A stretch of DNA of 61,516 bases from an uncultured Pelagibacteraceae bacterium (lineage in GTDB: Bacteria; Pseudomonadota; Alphaproteobacteria; Pelagibacterales; AG-422-B15): positions 1-61,516 of the forward strand of contig CACIBF010000005.1 of assembly GCA_902584815.1 (NCBI GenBank), given 5' to 3'. The position numbers and the translations under genes are program-made. The notes under the pieces are model-generated. The model saw nothing but the letters and a program-made list of their open reading frames with translations, made no database searches and was not told the DNA's origin. Below, one piece after another: positions 1 to 9,719 of this stretch. The first letter of the stretch is position 1, and the number at the start of each line of letters is the position of its first letter.

Positions 1-1103
1 TGAAAAATAACAATTATTTAATATTTAGAGATGATGGTGTTGGCGACTTATTATTAATAACACCTGTTATTAAACATATTAAAAAAGTAGATATAAATAG
101 CAAAATACTTCTAATAAGTTCGAATAGAAATCATTCATATGCAAAACTGCTTAAAAAATCTGAATTAATAGACGAAATTTACAATATTGATAATAACAGG
201 AATTTAGGAAGATTTTTAAATTTATACTACCTATTTAGAAGAATAGCCAAGTTTAGACCATCTGTTTCATTAATTTATAGGCAAAAAATACAGAGCTATT
301 TCATTTCAAAAGCCTTAAGCAAATATGTATTTGGACTAGTATCGATAAACTCTTCCCCACTATTAGGCGCTAAATATCGACCATTTAAATTCCTAGTTAA
401 GTTCTTATTAGATGATCATGAATTGGTTGACCAGAGACGTAACTATCAAAATATTTCTGTCGATCATTGGTCTGATTTCTATCTTAATTTATACATGAAA
501 GCCTACTTAAAAATTAATAAAGTAGCAATCAAGCTAACTTTAGATGACAAAAAATACGCTCAGACAAAAAATAAAGACTTAAATCAAATACTAAAAAAAT
601 CTATCGTAAACATTTCACTCAATGATAGCTTTATTGTTTTACATGTAGATGAAAAATGGGAAAGTTCAAAATGGACTATTTATGATTTAGATGAATTTAT
701 TATTAAACTAATTAATTTGCATAAAGATAAAATAATTATCACAGGTGGCGCTAATGATAATAAATATTTAAGTTTTATTTATAAAAAATATTCATATAAA
801 AAATTAACCTGCAAAGATTTAAATATCTCTACTTCACCAGTTAATGAAATGCAAAACGTAGTAATTTTTGATAAGCCTAATATTGAAAACTTGATAACAA
901 TTGCCACCAATGCATTATTGGTTATAACTAATCATGGAAGTTTAACCCACTTCTCTAGTTTAAATGATGTTCCTGTAATTGATTTAATACCTGAAAATAA
1001 AAAATATTTTCTAAGTAAATATTATCCAAAGAGTTCAAGATATAGGCAAATAGAATTTAAAAGTGTTGATGAGTTATTAAATACTGTGAAAGAGTTTATT
1101 TAA
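1..1103 (+). CDS. Glycosyltransferase family 9 (heptosyltransferase-like), 5' edge of window
   Basis: The reading frame is open from the left edge to the stop at 1103. The first two bases are TG followed by AAA AAT AAC, so the start is very likely an ATG whose A lies just outside the window; the protein would then be about 368 aa and almost complete. The TTG at 423 is internal. The N-terminus reads YLIFRDDGVGDLLLITPVIK, the usual first beta-alpha unit of GT9 enzymes. Near the C-terminus, NHGSLTHFSSLNDVPVIDL matches the family's donor-binding loop (normally S/G-P-x-H followed by a V-P-V strand). These enzymes move sugars from nucleotide donors onto lipopolysaccharide. The neighbours gmd and a sugar C-methyltransferase fit a surface-polysaccharide locus. 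The acceptor and sugar cannot be told from sequence. Confidence 0.8.
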   Translation, partial: KNNNYLIFRDDGVGDLLLITPVIKHIKKVDINSKILLISSNRNHSYAKLLKKSELIDEIYNIDNNRNLGRFLNLYYLFRRIAKFRPSVSLIYRQKIQSYFISKALSKYVFGLVSINSSPLLGAKYRPFKFLVKFLLDDHELVDQRRNYQNISVDHWSDFYLNLYMKAYLKINKVAIKLTLDDKKYAQTKNKDLNQILKKSIVNISLNDSFIVLHVDEKWESSKWTIYDLDEFIIKLINLHKDKIIITGGANDNKYLSFIYKKYSYKKLTCKDLNISTSPVNEMQNVVIFDKPNIENLITIATNALLVITNHGSLTHFSSLNDVPVIDLIPENKKYFLSKYYPKSSRYRQIEFKSVDELLNTVKEFI

Positions 1104-1104
1104 A

Positions 1105-2115
1105 TTATTTTATTTTTTCTAATTCATACTCAACCATCATCTCAATTAACTGTTCAAAGCTAATTGTAGGTTCCCATTTTAGATCTTCTTTAGCTAATGA
1201 TGAGTCACCTAACAATAAATCAACTTCAGCTGGCCTAAAAAAAGTTTTGTCAACTTTAACAATTATTTGACTTGATGATTTGTCAATTAACTTTGTATCA
1301 ATTCCCTCACCCTGCCATTCACATTTCATACCTAAGAAATCAGTGGTTTTATCTATAAATTCACGTACTGAGTGTGTTTTTTCTGATGATATAACGTAAT
1401 CTTTTGCAGTTTTTGCATTAAGCATTCTCCACATTGCGTCAACATAATCACCTGCGTATCCCCAATCACGCTTAACATCAACATTGCCAATTAGCATTTG
1501 TTTAAGTTGACCTTTTTTTATTTGAGCTAGAGATCTAGCAATTTTTTTTGTTACAAACTCTTCCCCTCTTAATGGAGACTCGTGATTAAATAATATGCCT
1601 GAGCATGCAAACAAATCGTAAGACTCCCTATAGTTAACAGTAATATAATGTGAAAAAACTTTTGATACTGCATAAGGACTTCTTGGGTAAAACCTAGTTA
1701 ATTCATTTTGAGGTGTAGAAGTAACTTTCCCAAACATTTCAGATGTTGATGCTTGATAAAACTTTATTGATTTATCGATGTTCAATATACTATCTAATAT
1801 TCTTACAACACCGAGAGCGTTAATATCAGTTGTCAGAATTGGTAATTCGAATGATGTTGGAACAAAACTTTGTGCTCCAAGGTTATAAATTTCATCGGGT
1901 TTTATATTTTTTATTGTTCTTTGAATGTTAGATGATTCTAATAAATCGAAATCAATAATTTCTACATCCTTACTTATTCCCAAATAATCTAGCCTAAAAT
2001 AACTATCAGTTGAGCTTCTTCTTGCAGTTCCGTAAACTTTATAACTTTTTTGAAGTAAATGCTTACTAAGATATGCCCCATCCTGACCCGTTACACCAAT
2101 AATTAAAGCTATCAT
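1105..2115 (-). CDS. gmd: GDP-mannose 4,6-dehydratase
   Basis: 336 aa, slightly shorter than typical bacterial Gmd. It converts GDP-D-mannose to GDP-4-keto-6-deoxymannose, the entry point to fucose, rhamnose, perosamine and related sugars. The NAD(P)-binding glycine motif GVTGQDG is at residues 7-13, NLGAQSFV at 78-85, the catalytic Thr124 and Glu126 in ASTSEMFG, and Tyr148/Lys152 in YPRSPYAVSK. These residues keep the spacing of the E. coli enzyme. It converges on the GT9 gene with a one-base gap and is divergent from the methyltransferase gene at 2183. No GDP-fucose synthase or perosamine synthase is in view, so the final sugar is unknown. Confidence 0.95.
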   Translation of the reverse strand: MIALIIGVTGQDGAYLSKHLLQKSYKVYGTARRSSTDSYFRLDYLGISKDVEIIDFDLLESSNIQRTIKNIKPDEIYNLGAQSFVPTSFELPILTTDINALGVVRILDSILNIDKSIKFYQASTSEMFGKVTSTPQNELTRFYPRSPYAVSKVFSHYITVNYRESYDLFACSGILFNHESPLRGEEFVTKKIARSLAQIKKGQLKQMLIGNVDVKRDWGYAGDYVDAMWRMLNAKTAKDYVISSEKTHSVREFIDKTTDFLGMKCEWQGEGIDTKLIDKSSSQIIVKVDKTFFRPAEVDLLLGDSSLAKEDLKWEPTISFEQLIEMMVEYELEKIK

Positions 2116-2182
2116 AAAATTTTCATATTAAATATCTACAATATCATATAGATATTAATTTAATAATTAAAAATCATTAATT

Positions 2183-3421
2183 ATGAATAAAGATAGTTAC
2201 ACAATTCAAAAATTCTGTCGTATTTGTAATAATACAAATTTAATAGAAGTACTATCTTTAGGAAATCAGTATTTATCTGGTATTTTTCCAAAAACGAAAA
2301 ATGAACCTTTAATAAGTGCACCCTTAGCACTTGTTAAGTGCATAGGAAAAGACTCCTGTGGTCTTGTGCAAATGAAATATAACTTTAGTAGTGATATAAT
2401 GTATGGAGAAAATTATGGATATCGATCAGGTCTTAATTCAAGCATGGTTAAACATCTTGAAAACAAAACAGAAAAAATTAAATCGATTATAGATCTCGAA
2501 AACGATGATATTATATTAGATATAGGAAGCAATGATGGGACAACATTAAGCTTCTTTAAAAATAGTAATCTTAACTTAATTGGGATTGACCCAACTGCAA
2601 ATAACTTTATTGATTATTATCCTGAAGAAGTTTCAGTGGTGCCTAATTTTTTTTCTTCAAAATTATTTACGGATATGTACAAATCAAAAAAAGCAAAAGT
2701 AATTTTTTCATTATCCATGTTTTATGATTTACCTAAACCTTTAGATTTTATGAGAGAAATAAAATCTATATTAGATGTTAATGGAATTTGGGTTGTAGAG
2801 CAAAGTTACCTTCCCTTTATGCTTGAATCAAATTCATACGATACAGTTTGTCATGAGCACTATGAATATTACTCATTAAAAGATATTAAAAATATGACAG
2901 ACAAACTAAACTTAAAAATTGTTGATATCGAATTTAATGATATTAATGGAGGAAGTTTTTCTTTGCTTATTTCACATAATAATGAAAATTTTATAGAATA
3001 TAAAAATATTAATAATTTATTAGAAAAAGAAACTTATTTAGATAATTTAAATACTTTTGAAACTTTTAAAAAAAATATTGATACAGCTAAAGATGACATC
3101 CAAAAAAAACTTTCAAATCTTGTAAAAAATGGACACTCAATTGCTGGAATTGGAGCCTCAACAAAAGGTAATGTAATGCTGCAGTATTGCAATATAAATA
3201 CCTCATTGATTGAATGCATTGGTGAAGTAAATAAGGAAAAGCTTGGTTGCTTTACACCTGGAACAAATATACCAATTATTAGTGAAGATGATGTAATAAA
3301 TAAATATGAATATTTGCTTGTAATTCCATGGCACTTCAGAGATTTTTTTTTAAAAAATAAGAAATTTAAAGGTAAAAAATTAATTTTTGCTTTACCAGAA
3401 GTTCAAATAATTGAGGTCTAA
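2183..3421 (+). CDS. Sugar C-methyltransferase (class I SAM-dependent, zinc-binding N-terminus)
   Basis: 412 aa with the three-part layout of TylC3/NovU-type nucleotide-sugar C-methyltransferases. A Cys-rich N-terminal zinc domain (CRICNNTNLIEVLSLGNQ, residues 13-30) comes first. A Rossmann methyltransferase core follows with ILDIGSNDGTTLSFF near residue 112. The C-terminal domain contains GIGASTKGNVMLQY near residue 321. Such enzymes methylate a carbon of a 4-keto-6-deoxy sugar. Placed next to gmd, a GDP-4-keto-6-deoxymannose-derived acceptor is possible but not shown. The ATG at 2183 follows a short AT-rich divergent spacer. Confidence 0.8.
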   Translation: MNKDSYTIQKFCRICNNTNLIEVLSLGNQYLSGIFPKTKNEPLISAPLALVKCIGKDSCGLVQMKYNFSSDIMYGENYGYRSGLNSSMVKHLENKTEKIKSIIDLENDDIILDIGSNDGTTLSFFKNSNLNLIGIDPTANNFIDYYPEEVSVVPNFFSSKLFTDMYKSKKAKVIFSLSMFYDLPKPLDFMREIKSILDVNGIWVVEQSYLPFMLESNSYDTVCHEHYEYYSLKDIKNMTDKLNLKIVDIEFNDINGGSFSLLISHNNENFIEYKNINNLLEKETYLDNLNTFETFKKNIDTAKDDIQKKLSNLVKNGHSIAGIGASTKGNVMLQYCNINTSLIECIGEVNKEKLGCFTPGTNIPIISEDDVINKYEYLLVIPWHFRDFFLKNKKFKGKKLIFALPEVQIIEV

Positions 3422-3427
3422 TAAATA

Positions 3428-3814
3428 CTAATATTCTTTGTAGGATTTTTCTTCAATAATCTTTGATCCAACACTCTCATTTATATCTTTTTTGATTTTT
3501 GATCTTTTATCGTTTAAAAAGTATACTTTTCTAGCAAGTTTTACAAAATTTTGATTAAATTTATTTTTATATTCATGATCCCTTAACTTATCCTCTACAT
3601 TCCAAAGTTTTAAATTAACGTTATATAAATAATTCTTAAGCTTTTTTATTAATTTTGTATTCAGTTTCTTTTTCCTAAAGAACTCATTTAAGAGCTTAAG
3701 CTCTAGCTTGATGTTTGATAGCTTTTTGATATCTTTTATTTTTTTATTTTTAATTTCTAAAATAGTAATCTTGTCAACAAGTTCACCAACTGAGACTGGT
3801 ATCTTAACTATCAT
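3428..3814 (-). CDS. DUF6165-like small basic protein
   Basis: 128 aa, very lysine-rich. The N-terminus IPVSVGELVDKITILEIK matches my memory of the DUF6165 family, whose members often sit in polysaccharide or LPS loci; no biochemical function is established. The rest is predicted mostly helical (LKLLNEFFRKKK, LKNYLYNVNLKLWNVEDKLR). There is no signal peptide or membrane segment. The start overlaps the end of tatD by 11 bases, so it is the last gene of the leftward operon and is probably translationally coupled. It may serve the adjacent surface-sugar genes rather than the housekeeping operon. Confidence 0.6.
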   Translation of the reverse strand: MIVKIPVSVGELVDKITILEIKNKKIKDIKKLSNIKLELKLLNEFFRKKKLNTKLIKKLKNYLYNVNLKLWNVEDKLRDHEYKNKFNQNFVKLARKVYFLNDKRSKIKKDINESVGSKIIEEKSYKEY

Positions 3815-4595
3815 TTTCTTGATAACTTCCTTTGTTAAATAAATTGTTAAAATTATTTGTTGTTTTTAAGCATAAATTAGCGAAATCATCATTTCTTATA
3901 TGAGCCAGCATTTTAATTGTGTGTATTATATGTGATGGCTGATTTACTTTCCCTCTTAATGGTTCAGGCGATAAATACGGCGAGTCTGTTTCAACTAAGA
4001 CTTTATCATCAGGAATAGTTTTAAATACTTCTCTTAACATATCTGATTTTTTAAAAGTAATTATACCACTTGCTGAAATATAAAAATTCAAATCAAGCAT
4101 CTTATCTGCAAACCATTGTGAACCTGTAAAACAGTGTATAACACCATTGAATGATTGTTGCTTGATTTTTCTATCAAAGACTTCGACCATTTCATTTTCT
4201 GCATCACGCATATGAATAATAAGTGGTAAACCTGTCTCCTGTGCTACCTCAATATGCATTTCAAGTGAACGAATTTGAGTATTTTTTTCTGCATGATTGT
4301 AATAAAAATCTAATCCGGTTTCCCCTATTGCTAGCATTTTTGGATCATTTATGTATTTTTTTATCTCATCAATAACTGCATTAGTAGTTTCGTTGGCCTC
4401 ATGAGGGTGTATGCCTAATGTATAATAAATATTTTCATATTTACTTGAAATGTTAATAATATCTTTAAATTCATCAGATTTTGTAGCAATGTTTAAAAAT
4501 TTTTTTACATCAACATCATTAGCGTTCTGAATAACATTATCGATATTTTCTGTATTATTTTTATATGAGAGATGACAGTGACTATCAATTATCAT
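3804..4595 (-). CDS. tatD: TatD-family metal-dependent hydrolase (YcfH type)
   Basis: 263 aa, full length for TatD-family nucleases. Metal ligands are visible: IDSHCHL at 3-9, GETGLDFYY (Glu), LPLIIHMRDA (His), IHCFTGS (His), and ETDSPYLSPEPLRG (Asp) near the end. Family members are reported as 3'-5' DNases/exonucleases; the in vivo role of the YcfH branch is uncertain. The start codon shares one base with the metG stop codon, and the metG-tatD order is widely conserved, so the two are co-transcribed. Confidence 0.9.
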   Translation of the reverse strand: MIIDSHCHLSYKNNTENIDNVIQNANDVDVKKFLNIATKSDEFKDIINISSKYENIYYTLGIHPHEANETTNAVIDEIKKYINDPKMLAIGETGLDFYYNHAEKNTQIRSLEMHIEVAQETGLPLIIHMRDAENEMVEVFDRKIKQQSFNGVIHCFTGSQWFADKMLDLNFYISASGIITFKKSDMLREVFKTIPDDKVLVETDSPYLSPEPLRGKVNQPSHIIHTIKMLAHIRNDDFANLCLKTTNNFNNLFNKGSYQENDS

Positions 4596-6121
4596 TATTC
4601 TATCCTTGGAAATAATGGAGAAATTTTATTTAATTTAGTGCCTGATAAATCTATATCATTGATTGATTGAAAATTATTTTCTTCTTTAATATTCAATATC
4701 TGCAATATTCTTTCAGAAGTATCAGGCATTACAGGGTAAATTAATATACCAATTTGCTTTATTAGATTAGCGGTTACAAATAGTACATTCTTATACTGAT
4801 TTTCGTCATTTTTTTTTAAATCCCATGGTTTTTTATCATTAAAAAATTTATTAGTTTCTGAAATAAGTTCCCAGACATTTTTAATATAGCCTGTGATATC
4901 TTGTATACTTATCATTTTATTTAGTATGATTAACCTGTCCGTAAAATTATTAATCATATAATTATATTCATCAGGTAGATTAATTGGCTCTGGTATAATT
5001 GAATCATAGCTCTTTTCTATCATTGTAAGAGATCTTTGACATAGATTGCCTAAATCATTTGCTAAATCAGCGTTAATTCTATTCTTAAGCGATCTTATTG
5101 AAAAATCACCATCATTTCCAAATGGTACTTCTCTTAATAAAAAATATCTAAACTGATCTAGTCCATATTCATTTATTATTTCTACAGGATCAATGACATT
5201 ACCCAAAGACTTAGAAATTTTATTACCTTCATTAGTCCACCATCCATGTGCAAAAATTCTTTTTGGTAATTCAAGGTTTGCAGCAATTAAAAAAGCTGGC
5301 CAATAAACCGCATGATGTCGAAGTATATCTTTTCCAACAATATGAGTTGTATTTGACCAGAATGATGATAGCTCACCCTGTTCATTATTTAAGTAGCTGA
5401 CTGAATTTGGATAACATGTAAGAGCATCAAGCCAAACATACATTATATGATCTGAGTTATTTGGCACTTGGATGCCCCAATTAAAAGAAGTTCTTGAAAC
5501 AGATAGATCTTTTAAGCCACTATTAACAAAGTTTATAACTTCGTTTCTTTTAGACTCTGGTAATATAAAATCCTCATTATCATTATAATAATTTAGTAAT
5601 TTTTCTTGATATTTAGATAATTTAAAAAAATATGACTCTTCTTTTATCCATTCAACTGGACCTCCAGTAATTGTCTTAAATGATCCATCATTTTGTTTAA
5701 TTAAATCTTTTTCACTATAAAAAGTCTCATCATTCACGGAGTACCAACCAGTATATTCATCTAAATAGATATCTCCTTTTTCAAACAATAAATTCCATAA
5801 ATACGTTGCCCCATCCTTATGTCGATCTTCAGTGGTTCTTATGAAATCATCATTAGAAAGATTTAGAGTTTTAGTTAAGTTTCTAAATATTTCAGAGTTT
5901 TTATTGCATAATTCTAAGGAAGAAATAGATAATTTTTCTGCAGCTTTCTGAATTTTTAACCCATGTTCATCAGTTCCAGTCAAAAACCTTGTTTCATCAC
6001 CACTTAAACGACTAAATCTAGCAAGAAAATCTACTGCAATGGATGTATATGCGTGTCCAATATGTGGAACATCATTTACATAGTAAATTGGAGTCGTAAA
6101 GTATCTTCTAATTTGGCTCAT
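4595..6121 (-). CDS. metG: Methionyl-tRNA synthetase
   Basis: 508 aa. A class I aminoacyl-tRNA synthetase that charges tRNA-Met. The HIGH signature is PHIGH at 19-23, FLTGTDEHG at 46-54, and the KMSKS loop is KISKS at 301-305. The protein has no cysteine pairs of the zinc knuckle and no C-terminal tRNA-binding (OB-fold) extension, so it is the short zinc-free form common in alphaproteobacteria. It overlaps holB by 4 bases (ATGA) and tatD by 1 base. Confidence 0.97.
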   Translation of the reverse strand: MSQIRRYFTTPIYYVNDVPHIGHAYTSIAVDFLARFSRLSGDETRFLTGTDEHGLKIQKAAEKLSISSLELCNKNSEIFRNLTKTLNLSNDDFIRTTEDRHKDGATYLWNLLFEKGDIYLDEYTGWYSVNDETFYSEKDLIKQNDGSFKTITGGPVEWIKEESYFFKLSKYQEKLLNYYNDNEDFILPESKRNEVINFVNSGLKDLSVSRTSFNWGIQVPNNSDHIMYVWLDALTCYPNSVSYLNNEQGELSSFWSNTTHIVGKDILRHHAVYWPAFLIAANLELPKRIFAHGWWTNEGNKISKSLGNVIDPVEIINEYGLDQFRYFLLREVPFGNDGDFSIRSLKNRINADLANDLGNLCQRSLTMIEKSYDSIIPEPINLPDEYNYMINNFTDRLIILNKMISIQDITGYIKNVWELISETNKFFNDKKPWDLKKNDENQYKNVLFVTANLIKQIGILIYPVMPDTSERILQILNIKEENNFQSINDIDLSGTKLNKISPLFPRIE

Positions 6122-7050
6122 TGTTGCTTAAGACGATTAAAGTAATGTACCAATATATGTTCAAATGATAAATTAAAAGTAATATATCTATCCTTTAATT
6201 TTTTTAATTCATTGGCCATTGAAATAAATCTATCTATCTTGCTATAATGTAAACTATTAATACTATTTTTGATGTATAGTATTTTTTTTAAAATCAGATA
6301 ATCAAAAAAAGATATTATCAAAGCTTTATCGCCTCCTTTATTATTAAGAAAATTAATATAATGATAAGCGGTATTTGATTTAATATTATTTTTGTTCTCA
6401 TATATTTTTTGTAAATGATCATCAATATCTCTAAAATCATTATTAATATAACTTCTGGAAATATCTAGAGATCCATGTGTCAGCTCATATAGGTAAGAGT
6501 GATCTGTTGTTTTAAGGTCGTCTAATTCATAAAGAACTGATAAAAAATCGCTTTTTTTAAAGTTATTAAATTTTATTTGAAATGACCTAGATTTTATTGT
6601 GGGTAATATTTTTTTACTATTATGTGAAATCAAAATGAAATGGCTATTTATATTAGGTTCTTCAATAATCTTTAAAAGTGAATTAATTGCATCTAATGAT
6701 AGATCATCAATAGCGTCAATAATGCAAACTCTTTTACTATTGGAATCATTTTTAGTTTTAAAAAAACTGCTAATATGAGATATGTCATCCCTAGACATTA
6801 ATTGCTTCGATTGCTTTTTCTCTTCTAAATTACCTTTACAGATGAATAAAATATCGTGGCTTGTTAGTTTATTTATATAATTTAATTCATCTAATTTAAT
6901 ACAGTCAACTAAACAATAGGCGATATTTCTTGCAATTAGTGATTTACCAACTCCCTTCTGACCACTTAATATTAATGAATTTGGAAATTGCTTCTTTTCA
7001 ATAAGTTTTTTTATTAACTTTATTTGAATATAATTTCCTAAAATTTTCAT
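6118..7050 (-). CDS. holB: DNA polymerase III delta-prime subunit
   Basis: 310 aa AAA+ clamp-loader subunit. It has a Walker A motif (GQKGVGKS, residues 30-37), an acidic strand VCIIDAIDDLS in the Walker B position, LLKIIEEPN, and a sensor-1 region ending IKSRSFQIKF. The SRC motif usual in clamp loaders appears as SRS. The C-terminal half is divergent and Lys/Asn-rich. It lies between tmk and metG with a 4-base gap to tmk and a 4-base overlap with metG, the standard alphaproteobacterial order. Position supports the identification as strongly as sequence does. Confidence 0.9.
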   Translation of the reverse strand: MKILGNYIQIKLIKKLIEKKQFPNSLILSGQKGVGKSLIARNIAYCLVDCIKLDELNYINKLTSHDILFICKGNLEEKKQSKQLMSRDDISHISSFFKTKNDSNSKRVCIIDAIDDLSLDAINSLLKIIEEPNINSHFILISHNSKKILPTIKSRSFQIKFNNFKKSDFLSVLYELDDLKTTDHSYLYELTHGSLDISRSYINNDFRDIDDHLQKIYENKNNIKSNTAYHYINFLNNKGGDKALIISFFDYLILKKILYIKNSINSLHYSKIDRFISMANELKKLKDRYITFNLSFEHILVHYFNRLKQQ

Positions 7051-7054
7051 TAAG

Positions 7055-7684
7055 TTAGTCCGATAGTAATTTATCTTTAATGTTTTTCCATATTATATCA
7101 CCTATTTCTTCCTTATCTTTTGAAGCATCAATGACTACAAATCTTTTAGAATTTTCGTTTGCTATTTTTAAAAAGGAAGCATTAATTTTTTTATGATATT
7201 TTATTGGCATGTTTTCATAGCGAAGCTCTATATTTTTTCTACCCCGAGATCGTTTAAGACCAATATCAGGCTTTATATTTAATAGAAAAGTAATTCCTGG
7301 TTTTAGTTTTTTAGTTACAATAAGATCTAACTTATTTATTAGATTTATGTCTAAGCCTTTTCCATAACCTTGATATACAACTGTTGAATCAGTAAAACGA
7401 TCACATAGAACAAATTTTTCATTTTCTAAGGCATCTAGTATTATATTTTCTAAATGATCTTTTCGAGCGGCATTGATTAATAAAAGCTCAGTAATTTCTG
7501 ACCATCTATTCTTTTCACCTTTTACTAATAAATCTCTTATAATTTCAGCATTAGGAGAGCCACCAGGCTCTCTCGTTGTTACTACATCACCGTATTTAAG
7601 TAATTTTTTTTTAAGAATTTTTATTTGTGTGGTTTTCCCTGAACCTTCTCCACCTTCAAAAGTAATAAATTTTTTATTAATCAC
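7055..7684 (-). CDS. tmk: Thymidylate kinase
   Basis: 209 aa. It phosphorylates dTMP to dTDP. The P-loop FEGGEGSGKTT is at 9-19, the DR(Y/F) substrate motif is in CDRFTDSTVVYQGYGKG, and TREPGGSPNAEIIR carries the E. coli-type signature. The lid region follows around RSRGRKN. The start lies 7 bases after the dacC stop in the same leftward operon. There are no unusual features. Confidence 0.96.
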   Translation of the reverse strand: MINKKFITFEGGEGSGKTTQIKILKKKLLKYGDVVTTREPGGSPNAEIIRDLLVKGEKNRWSEITELLLINAARKDHLENIILDALENEKFVLCDRFTDSTVVYQGYGKGLDINLINKLDLIVTKKLKPGITFLLNIKPDIGLKRSRGRKNIELRYENMPIKYHKKINASFLKIANENSKRFVVIDASKDKEEIGDIIWKNIKDKLLSD

Positions 7685-7691
7685 ACTAGAA

Positions 7692-8837
7692 TTATGAAAA
7701 AATTATTGAAAATAAGCTAGTAATTAAATTAATAACAAATGAAAAAAATCTTCCAATAATACCAGTTTTTTGAACCTCATTCACTGTTTCAAGATCAAAA
7801 TTCACTTTTTCATTATCACTTAAGACAACTTCCAGAGTTGCGACTACCGATCCTGCTGGAAGAGGAGCGGAAATATTTGGTACAACCCTAATGTTTTGAA
7901 TTATTTTATCTTTATTGGCTTTTGGTACGGTAACTTTTATATTCTGTGAAGGTGTGACTTGAACCATTTTCTTTGCCAACGGGATCTCAATCTCAGAGAA
8001 TATTTCACCTGCTTGACCAATGTTAATGTTTGTAAATTCTCTAAAACCCCAAGTTAAAAGTCTTGCTGATCCTTGAGATCTTTTTTTCGAAGACGAAAAA
8101 CCATTAGTTACCGAAATTAATCTTCTGCCATCCTGAACAGCTGAAGCAGCTAGGCCGTAACCAGAGGCAGACAAATGTCCAGTTTTTAATCCATCTGCAC
8201 CCATTTCTTTGTACAGTAAAGGATTCCTATTATTCTGCTTAATTCCTGACCATTCAAATTCAGTTTCTGCAAATAGATGATAATAATTAGGGAAATTATT
8301 AATTAAGTATTTTGAAAGCAATGCTATGTCATAAACTGTTGAATAATTATTCTCATGGAACATTCCTGTAGAATTCGTAAAGTTTGAATTTATTAGACCA
8401 ATATCTCTAGCTAAATCATTCATAATTATTGCAAATGCCTCTTCAGAACCTGCTATCTCTTCTGCGACAACAATACATGCATCATTTCCAGACTGAATTA
8501 TTATGCCTCTTAACAGATCCTCTACTCTTATTTCTTTACCTACTTCAACAAACATTGATGATCCTTCTCGCTCTTTCCAAGCTCTTTCACTTACAGTAAA
8601 TTTATCATCTAATTGAAGTGTTCCATTCTTAAGTTTTTCAAAAATAATAAGAATAGTCATAATTTTTGTCATTGACGCTGGATAAGTTTTAATATCTTTA
8701 TTCTTTTCAAAAAGAATTTGTCCAGTATCTCCATCTATAATAATTGCGGTCTCAGCTTCTGTATCAATGAATGAAGAATAAGAAATATTGATGCTAGTAA
8801 ATAAAAATAAGAAAATTATTGGTAAAAGTTTTTTCAT
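7692..8837 (-). CDS. dacC: D-alanyl-D-alanine carboxypeptidase (PBP5/6 family)
   Basis: 381 aa periplasmic penicillin-binding protein that trims the terminal D-Ala of peptidoglycan stem peptides. An N-terminal signal peptide (about residues 1-22, ending SYSS) is followed by the serine-protease-like motifs SMTK (Ser55), SGN (116-118) and KTG (218-220), a PBP5-type beta domain (residues about 270-350), and a C-terminal hydrophobic helix (FFSFVINLITSLFSIIFS) that would anchor it to the inner membrane. It sits after rlpA with a 6-base gap. The symbol (dacC/dacF) follows common usage for this operon. Confidence 0.93.
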   Translation of the reverse strand: MKKLLPIIFLFLFTSINISYSSFIDTEAETAIIIDGDTGQILFEKNKDIKTYPASMTKIMTILIIFEKLKNGTLQLDDKFTVSERAWKEREGSSMFVEVGKEIRVEDLLRGIIIQSGNDACIVVAEEIAGSEEAFAIIMNDLARDIGLINSNFTNSTGMFHENNYSTVYDIALLSKYLINNFPNYYHLFAETEFEWSGIKQNNRNPLLYKEMGADGLKTGHLSASGYGLAASAVQDGRRLISVTNGFSSSKKRSQGSARLLTWGFREFTNINIGQAGEIFSEIEIPLAKKMVQVTPSQNIKVTVPKANKDKIIQNIRVVPNISAPLPAGSVVATLEVVLSDNEKVNFDLETVNEVQKTGIIGRFFSFVINLITSLFSIIFS

Positions 8838-8843
8838 ATTTGG

Positions 8844-9719
8844 TTAAAGTATTAATAAGCTTAAATCTTCATAATGTTTAAATGTGTCATCTTTTTGAAC
8901 ATTATATAAATCTTCAATATCATCAAATGGACCCAAAACAACATTATAATAAATTTTGTCTCCATTTTTAGACTCAATTATATTTATATTTAAATCACTT
9001 CTAAATCCATCTTTAAAAGATATTGCGCTTCTTTTGAATGAAAATTTTGTAATATTTAAATATATCTTACCTGTTTGAACTTCTTTTATCACTAAGTCAT
9101 TATTTTCATTATTAGATAAAGTTGAGTCTTTATCAGCTGATTGCTCTCCATCGGATGCAATTGTTTCGAGAGAAACTGATGAAACAGGGGCTTTATTTAC
9201 CCTTTTTTCGGCATTGTATGTTTTTGCTTCTTTCAGAACGAATGTCTCATTTTGGTTTATCAGATTAATTTCAACAATACCGATATCTGAGTTAATCTCT
9301 AATATATTAAATACAGATGGCGATAGTTCGATTGTATTTATATTTGAATATCCTCCACGGTGATTAATCCTGACATTGGCTGTGTATCCATTTGATAAAT
9401 TCGTAACCGAAATCATTGAAGGAAGTGCTAAAGATGCGTGGGCACCAGATAATACTTCTGGATGATATCTTTCACCATTGGATGTTCTTGATCCAACTTC
9501 CAAATTCCTTATTTTTGACGCAACACCTATTTGACTAAATGATTCATAATTTTTTGGATAAAACCATTTTCCATTTATTTCATATGGTGGCTCAATAATT
9601 AACGATGAAATATTGTCAGGATTTGAATTGCTCAATTCATCTTTTGCAATATTTGCAACATTCATTACTGTACAATTATAAAATAAAATAAATAAACTTA
9701 TTAAAAAAAAATTCTTCAC
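8844..9719 (-). CDS. rlpA: RlpA-like protein with double-psi beta-barrel and C-terminal SPOR-like region
   Basis: 291 aa. The hydrophobic N-terminus ends in FYNC, an imperfect lipobox, so lipidation is uncertain. The DPBB region spans about residues 60-155 (GSRTSNGERYHPEVLSGAHA, then VRINHRGGY). The C-terminal about 75 residues resemble a SPOR peptidoglycan-binding domain. RlpA proteins bind or cut glycan strands lacking stem peptides at the septum. The usual NDRG signature reads NHRG here, replacing an aspartate reported as needed for lytic activity in Pseudomonas, while the Glu of NGE and the His of GAH are kept. It is therefore possibly a binding protein rather than an enzyme. It abuts mltB by one shared base and dacC by 6 bases. 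Confidence 0.8.
   Translation of the reverse strand: MKNFFLISLFILFYNCTVMNVANIAKDELSNSNPDNISSLIIEPPYEINGKWFYPKNYESFSQIGVASKIRNLEVGSRTSNGERYHPEVLSGAHASLALPSMISVTNLSNGYTANVRINHRGGYSNINTIELSPSVFNILEINSDIGIVEINLINQNETFVLKEAKTYNAEKRVNKAPVSSVSLETIASDGEQSADKDSTLSNNENNDLVIKEVQTGKIYLNITKFSFKRSAISFKDGFRSDLNINIIESKNGDKIYYNVVLGPFDDIEDLYNVQKDDTFKHYEDLSLLIL

Noticed and set aside
423-1103. Separate 226-aa gene starting with TTG at 423
   Set aside because: The frame is open to the left edge and encodes the conserved GT9 N-terminus, so the TTG is internal.
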